Shown here: positions 8,222-17,249 of the stretch, in pieces
How the letters are laid out: every line of letters starts with the position of its first letter
Numbering within the stretch: position 1 is the stretch's first letter
Assembly: GCA_040381535.1 (NCBI GenBank)
Contig: JBEIHF010000018.1
Coordinates: 1-40,855 of the forward strand
DNA from: Micavibrio_A sp040381535
GTDB taxonomy: Bacteria; Pseudomonadota; Alphaproteobacteria; Micavibrionales; Micavibrionaceae
Length of the DNA stretch: 40,855 bases
Direction of reading: 5' to 3'
Program-made: the position numbers and the translations under genes
The notes under the pieces: model-generated
Seen by the model: the letters and a program-made list of their open reading frames with translations, nothing else
Told to the model about the DNA's origin: nothing
The model's database searches: none

Positions 8222-8368
8222 CGGAATCCGGCTTTATTCCTTATCATCGCCCCGTTACCGACTTTCATCCGGTTGGTGACCGCGGGTTTTGACTGGGGCA
8301 GCTTGCACCGCGTGAACAAAGCTAAAGAGCGCCACGGCTCGTTGGATATGCTGTGGTCCCGTACTTAA
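8222..8368 (+). pseudogene. possible orphan 3' end of a lost gene
   Basis: A frame without start codon runs from a TGA at 8219 to a TAA at 8366-8368. It has natural-looking composition, with a hydrophobic stretch (LFLIIAPLPTFIRLVTAG) followed by a charged tail (HRVNKAKERHGSLDMLW). It could be the relic of the C-terminal end of a membrane protein lost by deletion. No family is recognised, and chance is not excluded. The 8146-8473 interval otherwise holds only the divergent promoters. Confidence 0.22.
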
Positions 8369-8473
8369 CGGACTTAGAAGGATTCCATGAAAAGCCCCTA
8401 ACCCCCTCACACTGCTCGTCAAATCTATAACAAAAACAACCGCGCAAGCGAGCAAAAACGTATGGAGAAAAAT

Positions 8474-8737
8474 ATGAGCGAACGTGTAGTAGTGGGCCAA
8501 AAAGTTTATGAATTACCGCAAGGCCTCAGCTATTGTTTTTTTGAACAAACAGGCAATGCCGCCATCTTGAAAACTGATCCTAAAAGTACGGTTTTCGAGG
8601 GTAGAAGCGTTATTGACTCCGAAGACTTAAAGGGTGGCACCCGCGGGGTTACTTCGTTGCAATCCGATGTGGTCAGGCTTCTGGAACGCAACGGCGGGAA
8701 GTATTTGGGAAAAGCCAGTGAATTTCACGCGAGTTAA
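8474..8737 (+). CDS. hypothetical protein, 87 residues
   Basis: Not recognised. I choose the ATG at 8474 because GGAG at 8464-8467 sits six bases ahead of it; the ATG at 8462 would overlap that site and adds only four residues. The product is soluble, with no signal peptide or membrane segment, a single cysteine at about residue 22, and mixed alpha/beta character. It lies three bases before the metA start, so it is likely co-transcribed with metA. A role in methionine metabolism is only guilt by association. Confidence 0.6.
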   Translation: MSERVVVGQKVYELPQGLSYCFFEQTGNAAILKTDPKSTVFEGRSVIDSEDLKGGTRGVTSLQSDVVRLLERNGGKYLGKASEFHAS

Positions 8738-8740
8738 TCT

Positions 8741-9835
8741 ATGCCGCTGATCAAAAACTCCACGCTACCTACCTTCGATCGTCTGAAGGGAGAGGGCTGG
8801 CTCGTGCTCGATCCCGAGCGCGCCAGCCATCAGGATATCCGCGAACTGCATGTCGGGTTTTTAAACCTGATGCCGGACGCTGCCCTGGAAGCGACGGAGC
8901 GGCAGTTTTTTCGCCTGATCGGGGAATCCAACAGTATTGCGCAAATTCACGTGCATCCTTTCAGCTTGCCAATTTTTCCACGCGGCGAAAAAGCGTCAAA
9001 GCACATCGCAGAGAATTATGAAACTTTCGATAAGTTAAAAAAAGAAGGACTGGACGCACTGATTATCACGGGTGCTAACGAAGAAACCAACCCGCATGTC
9101 AGCGATGTTTCGACGTGGGGGCCGTTGAAAGATGTTCTGGCATGGGCGCATGAAAACGTGGCATCCACATTATGTTCGTGCCTCGCCAGTCACGCCGCCC
9201 TTACATATTCCTATGACCAGCCGCCGACATGGCGAAACGACAAAAGATGGGGCGTGTATCGCCACAAAGTTCTGGAACCTTCGCACCCTATCGTCAAAGG
9301 CACCAGCACAGTGTTTGATCTTCCTCATTCGCGCCATTCCGAAATTACGCGCGGGCAGTTTGAAAAAGCGGGTTTGCGTATTCTGATCGAAAGCGCGGAA
9401 GCGGGCGTACACCTTGCCACCAGTAAGGATGGTTTCCGCCTGATCTGTTTCCAAGGGCATCCCGAATACGATATTTTCAGTTTGCTCAAAGAATATGCGC
9501 GCGAAGTAGAGAATTTCAAATCCGGCAAGCGTGCCGATTACCCGCCCTTCCCAGAACATTATTTCAATGAAGACTGTGCCAAAATTGCGAGTGTGTATAA
9601 AAACGAAATTATCAGTGGCAACAAAGGCAAACCGTTTCCTGAAAAAGAAATTCTGCCGCTGCTCGACAACACGTGGGCGGATTCCGCGCGTTCGATCATG
9701 GCGAACTGGGTCGGGCTTATGTATCAAGTAACCAACATGGACCGCAAAAAACAATTTATGGATGGTGTGGATCCGAACGATCCGCTCGGGCTTTACACAG
9801 CTTCCGGCGCGGACGCCGTGTCTTTGAGGGCGTAA
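8741..9835 (+). CDS. metA: homoserine O-acyltransferase MetA
   Basis: A 364-residue enzyme of the MetA (class I glutamine-amidotransferase-like) family that acylates homoserine for methionine synthesis. Visible are LNLMPDA (41-47), the catalytic cysteine C147 in STLCSCLASHAALT, PHSRHSE (195-201) and the base/acid pair H240 and E242 in GHPEYD. The residue equivalent to E. coli position 111, which governs the choice of acyl-CoA, is glutamate here (TGANEE, E115); in characterised members glutamate goes with acetyl-CoA and glycine with succinyl-CoA. So the enzyme may be an acetyltransferase although the family name is succinyltransferase. It is about 55 residues longer than E. coli MetA, mainly at the C-terminus. 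Its end overlaps a convergent gene by 43 bases. Confidence 0.92.
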   Translation: MPLIKNSTLPTFDRLKGEGWLVLDPERASHQDIRELHVGFLNLMPDAALEATERQFFRLIGESNSIAQIHVHPFSLPIFPRGEKASKHIAENYETFDKLKKEGLDALIITGANEETNPHVSDVSTWGPLKDVLAWAHENVASTLCSCLASHAALTYSYDQPPTWRNDKRWGVYRHKVLEPSHPIVKGTSTVFDLPHSRHSEITRGQFEKAGLRILIESAEAGVHLATSKDGFRLICFQGHPEYDIFSLLKEYAREVENFKSGKRADYPPFPEHYFNEDCAKIASVYKNEIISGNKGKPFPEKEILPLLDNTWADSARSIMANWVGLMYQVTNMDRKKQFMDGVDPNDPLGLYTASGADAVSLRA

Positions 9836-10515
9836 GCGGCGCGGTGTTTCACTCCCTTGCCCGCGTAAATTTGTTTCGAAGCCTCGACGAACACAAGCCC
9901 GCCCATCGCAGGGCAAATTTTGTTTCCGATTTTTTCCCACAAGGCCGCAGAACGCAACAAAGTCGTGCTTTCGAACGGTGGGACGAAGAGCGCACGTTCG
10001 GTGCGTTCGGGAATAAATAAATTTTCGCACAAAAATTCTTCCACCTGACTCGACGTATATGGCGTGCCGCGCCCGAATGGTGTTTTAACGGCGCGCGCCC
10101 ACAGGCCGATACGGTTCGGCACCACGACTATAATGCGCCCGCTGCTTTTAAGGATGCGCCACATTTCTTCAAACGCCGGTTTCAAAAACCCCGTGAATTC
10201 AAGCGAGTGAATCAGCAAGATACGATCAACCGAATTGGTTTCGAACGGCAGATCCGCCTCATCACACAAGCAAGCTGTATTTGCGGCATTATCGGGCCAG
10301 TGATGTACGCCCTGCCCCTTGAACATCACGCATGCGGTGCGTTCGGAATCTTGGGCGAAATTATCGAGATATGGCGCGGCATATCCCCCGCCGAGAACGC
10401 GCAGTAGATGTACGGACGGCCAAAGGGTATGGATTTTTTCTTCGATGAGATCGTGCACGATGCGACCGCCGAAGCTTTTGTAGAAATCTCTTAGCTGGTA
10501 GGCTGATGGGATCAC
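9793..10515 (-). CDS. class I SAM-dependent methyltransferase
   Basis: A 240-residue protein with Methyltransf_11 character: a weak motif I (VLRVLGGGYAAPYL, about 37-50), an acidic/strand region ADLPFETNSVDRILLIHSLEF where motifs II-III fall, and RILKSSGRIIVVVPNR as post-II. The substrate is unknown. The start is GTG at 10515: a TAA (the mutT stop) lies two codons upstream in frame and no ATG fits. It follows mutT by three bases, in a parvulin-mutT-methyltransferase operon. Its last 43 bases are antisense to the end of metA. MetW also belongs to this fold, but nothing here points to MetW specifically. Confidence 0.8.
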   Translation of the reverse strand: MIPSAYQLRDFYKSFGGRIVHDLIEEKIHTLWPSVHLLRVLGGGYAAPYLDNFAQDSERTACVMFKGQGVHHWPDNAANTACLCDEADLPFETNSVDRILLIHSLEFTGFLKPAFEEMWRILKSSGRIIVVVPNRIGLWARAVKTPFGRGTPYTSSQVEEFLCENLFIPERTERALFVPPFESTTLLRSAALWEKIGNKICPAMGGLVFVEASKQIYAGKGVKHRAAYALKDTASAPEAV

Positions 10516-10518
10516 GAT

Positions 10519-10968
10519 TTACAACCGCTCCGACAATTGCGCGACGAGCGGCTTGTCGGCTTCGGGCATGGGCAGAGAGAATAATTCCTGCACCTTCGCC
10601 CATTTGATCGTTTGGCCTTCGCGCGGCGAAGGCGTTGCCTTCCACATACGGCAAACATAAAGCGGCATCAGCAGATGAAATTTTTCGTAGGCGTGCGATG
10701 CGAAGGCAATCGGCGTGAAACAACATTCGCGCGCGTCGATGCCAAGTTCTTCTTCGAGTTCGCGGCACAACGCAAATTCCGGCGTTTCGCCTTTATGGAT
10801 CTTACCGCCAGGAAATTCCCACAAGCCCGCCATCTCTTTTCCTTCGGGGCGTTGCGTGACCAGCACGCGTCCGTCCTTGTCGATAAGCGCGGCGGCGGCG
10901 ACCAATAATAAAGGAAGCCCCGACGCTTCTTTTGCGCGGGGATTCTCTAAGGCTTCAAAACAATTCAT
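10519..10968 (-). CDS. mutT: 8-oxo-dGTP diphosphatase / Nudix hydrolase MutT
   Basis: A 149-residue Nudix hydrolase. The Nudix box is complete at 55-77: G55, E61, R69, E70, E73, E74 and G76 fit GX5EX7REUXEEXGU. The size and the flanking sequence (RPEGKEMAGLWEFPGG) are typical of MutT, which removes oxidised dGTP and prevents A:T to C:G changes. It lies eight bases after the parvulin gene and three before the methyltransferase. In related bacteria I recall argJ between the parvulin gene and mutT; it is absent here. Confidence 0.9.
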   Translation of the reverse strand: MNCFEALENPRAKEASGLPLLLVAAAALIDKDGRVLVTQRPEGKEMAGLWEFPGGKIHKGETPEFALCRELEEELGIDARECCFTPIAFASHAYEKFHLLMPLYVCRMWKATPSPREGQTIKWAKVQELFSLPMPEADKPLVAQLSERL

Positions 10969-10976
10969 ATACCGTC

Positions 10977-12065
10977 TTACTCAGCTGCTTTGGGGGCGGC
11001 CGCTTCGGGAGCAGGTGCGGATTGTTCACCTGCGGAAGGTGCCACTTCAGGCTGGACGGGATCGCCGTTGATATCAAATTTTTCGATCTTGGAAGCGGAT
11101 TTCCAGTCATCCAGCATTTTTTCGAGTTTCTGACGGCGCAATTCCACCTGGATTTGCGGCTTCACATCTTCGAATTTGGGTTTTTCTTTCGAGCGGATAT
11201 CTTCCACCTTCACGACGTGCCAGCCGAACTGGGTTTCGATCGGGGCTTGGGAGACTTCGCCTTTCTTCATTTTGAAGACAGGATCCGCAAAATCAGGAAC
11301 CATGGCGTCTTTAGAGAACCAGCCGAGATCGCCGCCATTGTTCTTGTTACCGGGGTCGTTGGAATTTTCGGCAGCAAGTTTGGAGAAATCCTGACCGGCA
11401 TTCAGTTTCGCAATCATCTGTTCGGCGGTTACTTTGTCTCCAACCAGAATGTGCGAGGCTTTGATTTCCTGTTGATCGGGAAGTTTGCCGATTTTATCGT
11501 CATATTCTTTTTTCAGATCGGATTCAGAGATTTCTTTGTCCACAGCGCGCTGAACATAGATCGAACGAACGATCTGTTGTTTTGCCATTTCGAGTTGCTG
11601 TTGCACTTCGGGATCGTTTTCGAGACCGGAGTCATCGGCTTTGTTCTGAACGAGGCGTGTGTTGATCACTTGCTCGAGCGCCAAAGGATATACAGCTTGC
11701 GGCGGCAATTGCTGAACGTTTGCGGGCATCATTTTGATGTAGCGGAACACATCCACGCGGGTGATGTCCTTGCCATCGACGGAAGCAACAACGGGATTGC
11801 CTTTTTTTACTTCCTTGCCCCCGATCTGGCCTGCAGCCTGTTCAGCTTCGGCTTCTTCAGCCGGTGTCGGGGCCGGCTCGCCGGAAATGGATGGGGAAGC
11901 ATCTGCCGTATCTGCGGCTAAGCCTGCGGCGGGTGTGTTTTCAGCCGTTACAGCGGGGGCATCTTTTGTCATATTCTTGGCCACCAGAAACGCTCCGGCG
12001 GCGGCGGCGATCAACAGCGCTACAACGCCAATAATGATCGGTGTGTTGTTCTTTGCTTCAGGCAT
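10977..12065 (-). CDS. membrane-anchored parvulin-type peptidyl-prolyl isomerase
   Basis: A 362-residue protein with an uncleaved N-terminal anchor (about 9-28), an Ala/Pro/Glu-rich linker (about 35-85), a SurA-like helical chaperone part (about 90-195) and one rotamase domain (about 201-291) containing ASHILVGD, NGGDLGWF and FGWHVVKVED. The tail is again Ala/Pro-rich. It probably assists the folding of exported proteins in the periplasm, which fits its position diverging from secA. AAGGA lies ahead of the ATG. It is the first gene of a minus-strand operon with mutT and the methyltransferase. Confidence 0.9.
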   Translation of the reverse strand: MPEAKNNTPIIIGVVALLIAAAAGAFLVAKNMTKDAPAVTAENTPAAGLAADTADASPSISGEPAPTPAEEAEAEQAAGQIGGKEVKKGNPVVASVDGKDITRVDVFRYIKMMPANVQQLPPQAVYPLALEQVINTRLVQNKADDSGLENDPEVQQQLEMAKQQIVRSIYVQRAVDKEISESDLKKEYDDKIGKLPDQQEIKASHILVGDKVTAEQMIAKLNAGQDFSKLAAENSNDPGNKNNGGDLGWFSKDAMVPDFADPVFKMKKGEVSQAPIETQFGWHVVKVEDIRSKEKPKFEDVKPQIQVELRRQKLEKMLDDWKSASKIEKFDINGDPVQPEVAPSAGEQSAPAPEAAAPKAAE

Positions 12066-12154
12066 GGTTCAATCCTTCGATTAAGTGGAAAAAAGAGCCT
12101 TTTCAGGCTGGCTGACATTGTGCATAGACACGTCCAAAGGGCAAGACGAAAAAA

Positions 12155-12183
12155 TTGACGTACCCCCCTTTGCGGCTTATATC
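12155..12183 (+). promoter_or_regulatory. predicted secA promoter
   Basis: TTGACG (12155-12160), a 17-base spacer and TATATC (12178-12183) make a good housekeeping-type promoter. A transcript would begin near 12190, about 25 bases before the SecA start chosen here. This supports the downstream start, since the upstream ATG at 12085 would lie before the promoter. A 5-bp hairpin (AGCCT/AGGCT, 12096-12109) lies further upstream, in the divergent region. Confidence 0.55.
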
Positions 12184-12213
12184 AGTCAGGCTTTTGTAAA
12201 CCTAGGAATTGTA

Positions 12214-14961
12214 ATGCTCTTAAAACTCGCCATGAAACTGTTCGGCTCTAACAACGAGCGAACTTTGCGCCGCCTTCAAGCCAGGGTCGCTCCGATCAAC
12301 GCGCTTGAACCGGAATACGAGACATTAAGCGATGCGGAACTGCAAGGCAAGACCGAGGAATTCCGCGTGCGCATTACCAACGGCGAAGACCTCGACAAAC
12401 TTCTTCCAGAAGCATTCGCAGTCGTGCGCGAAGCATCCAAGCGCGTGCTCGGCATGCGCCCGTTCGACGTGCAGTTGATTGGCGGTATGGTTTTGCACGA
12501 AGGCAAAATCGCGGAGATGAGAACGGGCGAAGGTAAAACGCTCGTCGCTACCATGCCCGTGTATTTGAACGCGCTCGAAGGCAAAGGCGTGCATGTCGTT
12601 ACGGTCAACGATTACCTCGCCAAACGCGACTCTGCGTGGATGGGGCAAATCTATACATTCCTCGGCCTGAAGGTCGGCGTGATCACCGCGAACTTGTCCG
12701 ATCAGGAACGTCAGGATGCTTATGGATCCGACATTACGTATGGAACAAACAACGAATTCGGTTTCGATTATTTGCGCGACAACATGAAGTTCCGTTTGAA
12801 CCAGATGGTGCAAAAGCCTTTCAATTTTGCCATCGTCGACGAGGTGGATTCCATTTTGATCGACGAGGCGCGTACGCCGCTTATCATCTCCGGCCCCTCG
12901 GAAGGATCTATTGATCTCTATGTTAGTGTTAACAAGATGATACCCCTGCTCCGCCCCGAAGATTATGAAGTCGATGAGAAAACCCGCGCGGTAACCTTGA
13001 CCGAAGATGGCAATGAGCATGTCGAAAGTCTTTTGAGCGAACACGGCATCATGGAAACGGGCAATTTGTACGACGCGCAGAACATCGCGTTGGTCCACCA
13101 TATCAACCAAGCCTTACGCGCGCACAAGATTTTCAACCGCGACACGGATTACATCGTCAAAGATGACAAGGTCATCATCATCGATGAATTCACGGGCCGT
13201 ATGATGGAAGGCCGTCGTTATTCCGAAGGCCTGCACCAAGCATTGGAAGCCAAGGAAAAGGTGAAAATCCAGAACGAGAACCAAACACTCGCATCCATCA
13301 CGTTCCAGAATTATTTCCGCATGTATCCCAAATTGGCGGGCATGACTGGTACAGCCCTGACCGAACAAACCGAATTCGCGGAAATTTACAGTCTAGGCGT
13401 TATCGAAATTCCGACCAATGTCGGCGTTGCACGCGTGGACGAAGACGACAAGATCTATAAATCCATGGAAGACAAATACAGCGCGATCGTCGATTTGATC
13501 AACGCAGCGCAGGAACGCAACCAGCCCGTATTGGTCGGCACTGTTTCGATCGAGAAATCCGAAAAACTTTCCGAAGCCCTTAAAAAGCGCAAAATCAAAC
13601 ATAACGTTCTTAACGCACGTTACCACGAACAAGAAGCACAAATCGTGGCGCAGGCGGGCCGTCCGGGATCGGTAACCATCGCCACCAACATGGCGGGCCG
13701 TGGCACGGACATCAAACTCGGCGGTAACGCAGACATGATGATCGACCACGAAACAGTCGAAGGCATGTCTGAAGCCGAAAAACAGCATTTATCAAACCGC
13801 ATTCGTTCCGAAGTGGAACGCGATCACGCTATCGTAAAGGCAGCAGGCGGTTTGTGCGTTATCGGCACCGAACGCCATGAATCCCGCCGTATCGACAACC
13901 AACTGCGCGGCCGTTCGGGCCGTCAGGGCGACCCGGGTTTATCCGTGTTCTTTCTATCGGTCGAAGACGATTTGATGCGTATTTTCGCGAGCGACAAGAT
14001 GGAAGGCCTTCTGAGATCGCAGATCGGCTTGAAAGACGGCGAAGCACTTACTCACCCATGGCTTTCGAAAGCGCTTGAACGCGCGCAAGGCCGCGTTGAA
14101 CAGCAGAACTTTGAAATTCGTAAGAACCTGCTCAAATTCGACAACGTGATGAACGACCAACGCAAAGTTGTTTACGAGCAGCGCCGTGAAATTATGGAAT
14201 CTGATGAAGATCTGGATTCATATATCAACGAAATGCGCGAAGACATTATCAGCGACCTCGTGAACCGCACCTGCCCCGCCGGTGCTTATGCCGAACAATG
14301 GGATGCGGAAACCTTACACCGCGAATGTATGCGTCTTTTAAATCTCGACCTGCCTATTTCCACGTGGGTTAAAGAAGAAGATATCGACGAAACCGTGCTT
14401 CGCGAGCGGATAGAGAAAAAAGCACAGGAAATCCTTGAAGGCAAAATCGCGATTGCGGGCACGGAAACTTTCCGCCGTATGTCTAAAAACTTCCTGCTCC
14501 AACTCCTTGATGGCCACTGGAAAGAACACCTGCTCAATCTCGACCATTTGCGTCAAGGGATTAACCTCCGCGCATTCGGTCAGCGCGATCCGCTGAACGA
14601 ATACAAAGCTGAAGCATTCAGCCTATTTGAAACCATGATGCACACTCTTCGCGAAGCGGTAACACAGACGATTTCCTATGTGGAAATCAACCTAAGCCCC
14701 GAAGTTTTGGCCGCGATGCAGAAGCAACAACAGTTGCAGATGGAATTGCAGAGCAAGAAATTGCGTGAAACACGTAGTGATCCGGCTTTTGCAGCCGAAC
14801 AGGAACCTAAAAAAGAAGGTTCGGTCGCGCAGTTCCGCAAGACCACGTTCGACCAGAACGACCCTGCGTCATGGGCCGATACGCCGCGCAATTCTCCCTG
14901 CCCTTGCGGCTCAGGCAAGAAATACAAGCATTGCCACGGGGCGATTTCAGGAACAGCTTAA
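12214..14961 (+). CDS. secA: preprotein translocase ATPase SecA
   Basis: A 915-residue motor of the Sec export pathway. Walker A MRTGEGKT ends at 109, the Walker B region reads VDEVDSILIDEART near 205-220, and the C-terminus carries the zinc-binding SEC-C motif C896-x-C898-x8-C907-H908 that binds SecB and lipids. I choose the ATG at 12214 over the in-frame ATG at 12085: AGGA at 12204-12207 is well placed, the N-terminus MLLKLAMKLFGSNNER matches SecA, and the extra 43 residues look non-coding. Its stop is separated by a single base from that of the convergent gene, with no terminator between. Confidence 0.97.
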   Translation: MLLKLAMKLFGSNNERTLRRLQARVAPINALEPEYETLSDAELQGKTEEFRVRITNGEDLDKLLPEAFAVVREASKRVLGMRPFDVQLIGGMVLHEGKIAEMRTGEGKTLVATMPVYLNALEGKGVHVVTVNDYLAKRDSAWMGQIYTFLGLKVGVITANLSDQERQDAYGSDITYGTNNEFGFDYLRDNMKFRLNQMVQKPFNFAIVDEVDSILIDEARTPLIISGPSEGSIDLYVSVNKMIPLLRPEDYEVDEKTRAVTLTEDGNEHVESLLSEHGIMETGNLYDAQNIALVHHINQALRAHKIFNRDTDYIVKDDKVIIIDEFTGRMMEGRRYSEGLHQALEAKEKVKIQNENQTLASITFQNYFRMYPKLAGMTGTALTEQTEFAEIYSLGVIEIPTNVGVARVDEDDKIYKSMEDKYSAIVDLINAAQERNQPVLVGTVSIEKSEKLSEALKKRKIKHNVLNARYHEQEAQIVAQAGRPGSVTIATNMAGRGTDIKLGGNADMMIDHETVEGMSEAEKQHLSNRIRSEVERDHAIVKAAGGLCVIGTERHESRRIDNQLRGRSGRQGDPGLSVFFLSVEDDLMRIFASDKMEGLLRSQIGLKDGEALTHPWLSKALERAQGRVEQQNFEIRKNLLKFDNVMNDQRKVVYEQRREIMESDEDLDSYINEMREDIISDLVNRTCPAGAYAEQWDAETLHRECMRLLNLDLPISTWVKEEDIDETVLRERIEKKAQEILEGKIAIAGTETFRRMSKNFLLQLLDGHWKEHLLNLDHLRQGINLRAFGQRDPLNEYKAEAFSLFETMMHTLREAVTQTISYVEINLSPEVLAAMQKQQQLQMELQSKKLRETRSDPAFAAEQEPKKEGSVAQFRKTTFDQNDPASWADTPRNSPCPCGSGKKYKHCHGAISGTA

Positions 14962-14962
14962 A

Positions 14963-15292
14963 TTAATCGTTGATGCCGTGTTCGAATTTACGCATGGCAC
15001 GGCGCATACACGCACGGCGCGATGAATCCGTGCGGTTATCCTGCGCGCATTCAGTTTGTATGGGGTTGCCCGTCGAAGGATTGGCACGATAATAATCGCG
15101 TTGTTGATTATCGCGGCCAAACAAGGCGCGGTAGTAAACGCTTTCATTATTGCGGATCGTAACGCCTGGCGTGGGACGGTCGGTATTGGTGACTATCGTG
15201 GCGTTGCCCGGAAGCTGACGCACAACCTCTTCCGCCTTGGCGGGTGCGGTAAATGCAATCAAAACCACGGTTGTTAAAAATATCTGTTTCAT
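14963..15292 (-). CDS. small secreted protein of unknown function
   Basis: A 109-residue product with a clear signal peptide (MKQIFLTTVVLIAFTAPAKA, cut after residue 20). The mature part of about 89 residues has two cysteines (in TECAQ and RRACMRR) that could pair, and an Arg-rich end. Not recognised. The ATG overlaps the aroB stop as ATGA (15289-15292), so it is translated from the aroK-aroB transcript. A link to the shikimate pathway is not implied by its export. Confidence 0.72.
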   Translation of the reverse strand: MKQIFLTTVVLIAFTAPAKAEEVVRQLPGNATIVTNTDRPTPGVTIRNNESVYYRALFGRDNQQRDYYRANPSTGNPIQTECAQDNRTDSSRRACMRRAMRKFEHGIND

Positions 15293-16407
15293 GCGGCCTC
15301 CATGGATTGCGCAACGATGCTCTCAACTTCTTTCATATCAACGTCTGACGACTGGTACGCGTTCCCGATTCCTTTCGTCAAAATAAAGCCTATTTTACCG
15401 TTCGATGCTTTTTTGTCGTGATACATCAATTGTACCATATCGGCGGCGGATTGGGTAAGCGGCGGGGAAATCTGCCCTATTTCGGTTTTGAGGCCATTTG
15501 CTTTCAAATGTTTTTCCATGCGTTTGGCATCGGATTCAGGACAAATGCCCATTTTCACGCACAAACGGAACGCCAAAACCATGCCGATGGATACGGCCTC
15601 ACCATGTAACAAGCGCCCATCGAAACCCGCAGCGGCCTCCAGCGCGTGCGCGAAGGTGTGGCCAAGATTTAAATGCGCGCGGTCACCGCCCGCCTGCTCA
15701 TGTTCGTCGCCACCGACAATTTCCGCCTTCATCTTGCAGGATGTTTCTATCGAATCTTTAAGTGGTTCAGTTTTTAGACCTATAATATTTTTGCCTTCAT
15801 CTTCCAGCCATCCGAAAAATTTCGCACTTCCCAGCAAACCGTATTTCACAATTTCGGCATAACCCGCTTTCAATTCGCGTTCGGGCAAGGTTTTGAGTGT
15901 GGTCGTGTCGCACAATACGGCGATGGGTTGATAGAACGCGCCGATCAGATTTTTGCCCTGTACCGCGTTGATGCCTGTTTTTCCGCCGACGGAGGAATCC
16001 ACCTGCGCCAGCAAGGTTGTGGGAACTTGTATGAACGAGATGCCGCGCAGGACTATGGAAGCCGCAAACCCGCCGAGATCACCGACCACGCCGCCGCCGA
16101 CCACAAACAAAACCGATTTGCGGTCCGCCTGTTTGGACAAAAGCCAATTGACCACGTTTTGCAGTTGTTCGTATGATTTCGTTGCTTCGCCGCCTTTGAC
16201 CCAGAACATTTCGGGTTTCGCGCCATTCAAACCGGATACAAGGCGGCGCGCATGTTGTTCCACGGCGATATCGAAAAGGATGACAACTTTGCGGTCTTTT
16301 ACATCGATCGGAATATACTCGGATGCACGTTCCAGCAATCCGCCGCCGATATGGATTTTGTAGGAGCGAGTGCCCAGATCTACATTGACGTCGATAATTT
16401 CACTCAT
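15289..16407 (-). CDS. aroB: 3-dehydroquinate synthase AroB
   Basis: A 372-residue NAD- and metal-dependent enzyme that closes DAHP to 3-dehydroquinate in the shikimate pathway. Visible are the nucleotide-binding GGGVVGDLGGF (104-114), VPTTLLAQVDSSVGGKTG (128-145), GKNLIGAFYQP (151-161) and the metal-binding histidine blocks NLGHTFAHALE and LLHGEAVSIGM. It lies eight bases after aroK and four-base-overlaps the small secreted gene. It supplies the same pathway that ends in the tyrA-hisC-chorismate mutase cluster at 5-8 kb. Confidence 0.96.
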   Translation of the reverse strand: MSEIIDVNVDLGTRSYKIHIGGGLLERASEYIPIDVKDRKVVILFDIAVEQHARRLVSGLNGAKPEMFWVKGGEATKSYEQLQNVVNWLLSKQADRKSVLFVVGGGVVGDLGGFAASIVLRGISFIQVPTTLLAQVDSSVGGKTGINAVQGKNLIGAFYQPIAVLCDTTTLKTLPERELKAGYAEIVKYGLLGSAKFFGWLEDEGKNIIGLKTEPLKDSIETSCKMKAEIVGGDEHEQAGGDRAHLNLGHTFAHALEAAAGFDGRLLHGEAVSIGMVLAFRLCVKMGICPESDAKRMEKHLKANGLKTEIGQISPPLTQSAADMVQLMYHDKKASNGKIGFILTKGIGNAYQSSDVDMKEVESIVAQSMEAA

Positions 16408-16415
16408 GGGGGCGA

Positions 16416-16973
16416 TTATTCCGTTTTTTCCAAATGGTAGGCAAGGGTTTTCAAAAGCACAGCCAGAGTCTTGTCGACCTCTTGATCCGCGGATTCCACG
16501 ACGATATCGGCGTTTTCGTAGATGGGATAGCGTTTATCAATCAATCCTTGCAAGATATCGCGCGGATTGCCAGTTTTGAGTAGCGGGCGTTTGCCGTTTC
16601 TACCCGTCCGTTCCACCAAAACATCCAGGTCGGCCTTCAACCAGACGGATATCGCGGAATTCCAGATCAAATCCGCGGTCATTTCATTCATAATTGCGCC
16701 GCCTCCTGTCGCGATGATCTTCAAATCTTCGGAAAGCAGACGTGACAGCACTTTGCGCTCCATATCCCTGAAAGCGGGTTCGCCCTGCTCTTCGAATATA
16801 CAGGCGACAGACTGTCCCACCGATTTTTCGATTTCCTGATCCGAATCCACGAACGGAACGCCGAGCGATTTTGCGAGCAGGCCGCCGAGTTTGGTCTTGC
16901 CCACGCCCATCAACCCAATCATGACGACGGGTTTATTGAGTTTTGCCAGTATCGTGTGGATATGTGGTTTCAT
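16416..16973 (-). CDS. aroK: shikimate kinase AroK
   Basis: A 185-residue P-loop kinase that phosphorylates shikimate. Walker A is GLMGVGKT (20-27); the shikimate-binding residues D45, R69 and the GGG at 90-92 are present, as is the lid arginine R129 in GKRPLL. It is first in the minus-strand aroK-aroB set. The bases just upstream of the start hold a direct repeat ATGCCATG at 16974-16981 and 16985-16992, one helical turn apart, which might matter for regulation or might offer alternative starts. Confidence 0.95.
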   Translation of the reverse strand: MKPHIHTILAKLNKPVVMIGLMGVGKTKLGGLLAKSLGVPFVDSDQEIEKSVGQSVACIFEEQGEPAFRDMERKVLSRLLSEDLKIIATGGGAIMNEMTADLIWNSAISVWLKADLDVLVERTGRNGKRPLLKTGNPRDILQGLIDKRYPIYENADIVVESADQEVDKTLAVLLKTLAYHLEKTE

Positions 16974-17086
16974 ATGCCATGTTTATGCCATGAATATTTG
17001 AAATCAATCAATTGCATTCGGGCAGGCTGTTGATTAAGTTCTATACAAATCAACGCCATGTCCAAACCTTTCAGGGGAAAAACACA

Positions 17087-17218
17087 ATGCAATTCGGATT
17101 CGTGAAATTCTTTCTTTTGGCCGTCATTATTATTCTCGGCGCCGGCTTTACGTGGCTTGCCCTTACCGACCTTCCCGTCCAGCAACAGGAAATATCCGTC
17201 GCAGTCCCTCTCGAATGA
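17087..17218 (+). CDS. small single-span membrane protein, 43 residues
   Basis: The ATG at 17087 has AGGGG nine bases ahead. The product is one membrane segment (about residues 7-28, KFFLLAVIIILGAGFTWLAL) followed by a short exported tail with TDLPVQQQ. From memory, small ORFs with an xWLAL-x-D-x-P pattern occur between aroK and xerD in other alphaproteobacteria, but I cannot verify this. An in-frame ATG at 17012 would add 25 unconvincing residues without a ribosome site. It lies 31 bases before the secreted 550-residue protein. Confidence 0.6.
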   Translation: MQFGFVKFFLLAVIIILGAGFTWLALTDLPVQQQEISVAVPLE

Positions 17219-17249
17219 CCCACCCTTCTACTTCCTGCAGAAAGCAACC

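Noticed and set aside
8255..8500. Minus-strand 81-codon frame upstream of the chorismate mutase gene
   Set aside because: It has no ribosome site, overlaps the start of the 87-residue gene and its promoter region, and its product looks like a chance translation.
12085..12213. A 43-codon N-terminal extension of SecA from the ATG at 12085
   Set aside because: It precedes the predicted promoter, lacks a ribosome site and does not look like SecA; the ATG at 12214 has AGGA and the family N-terminus.
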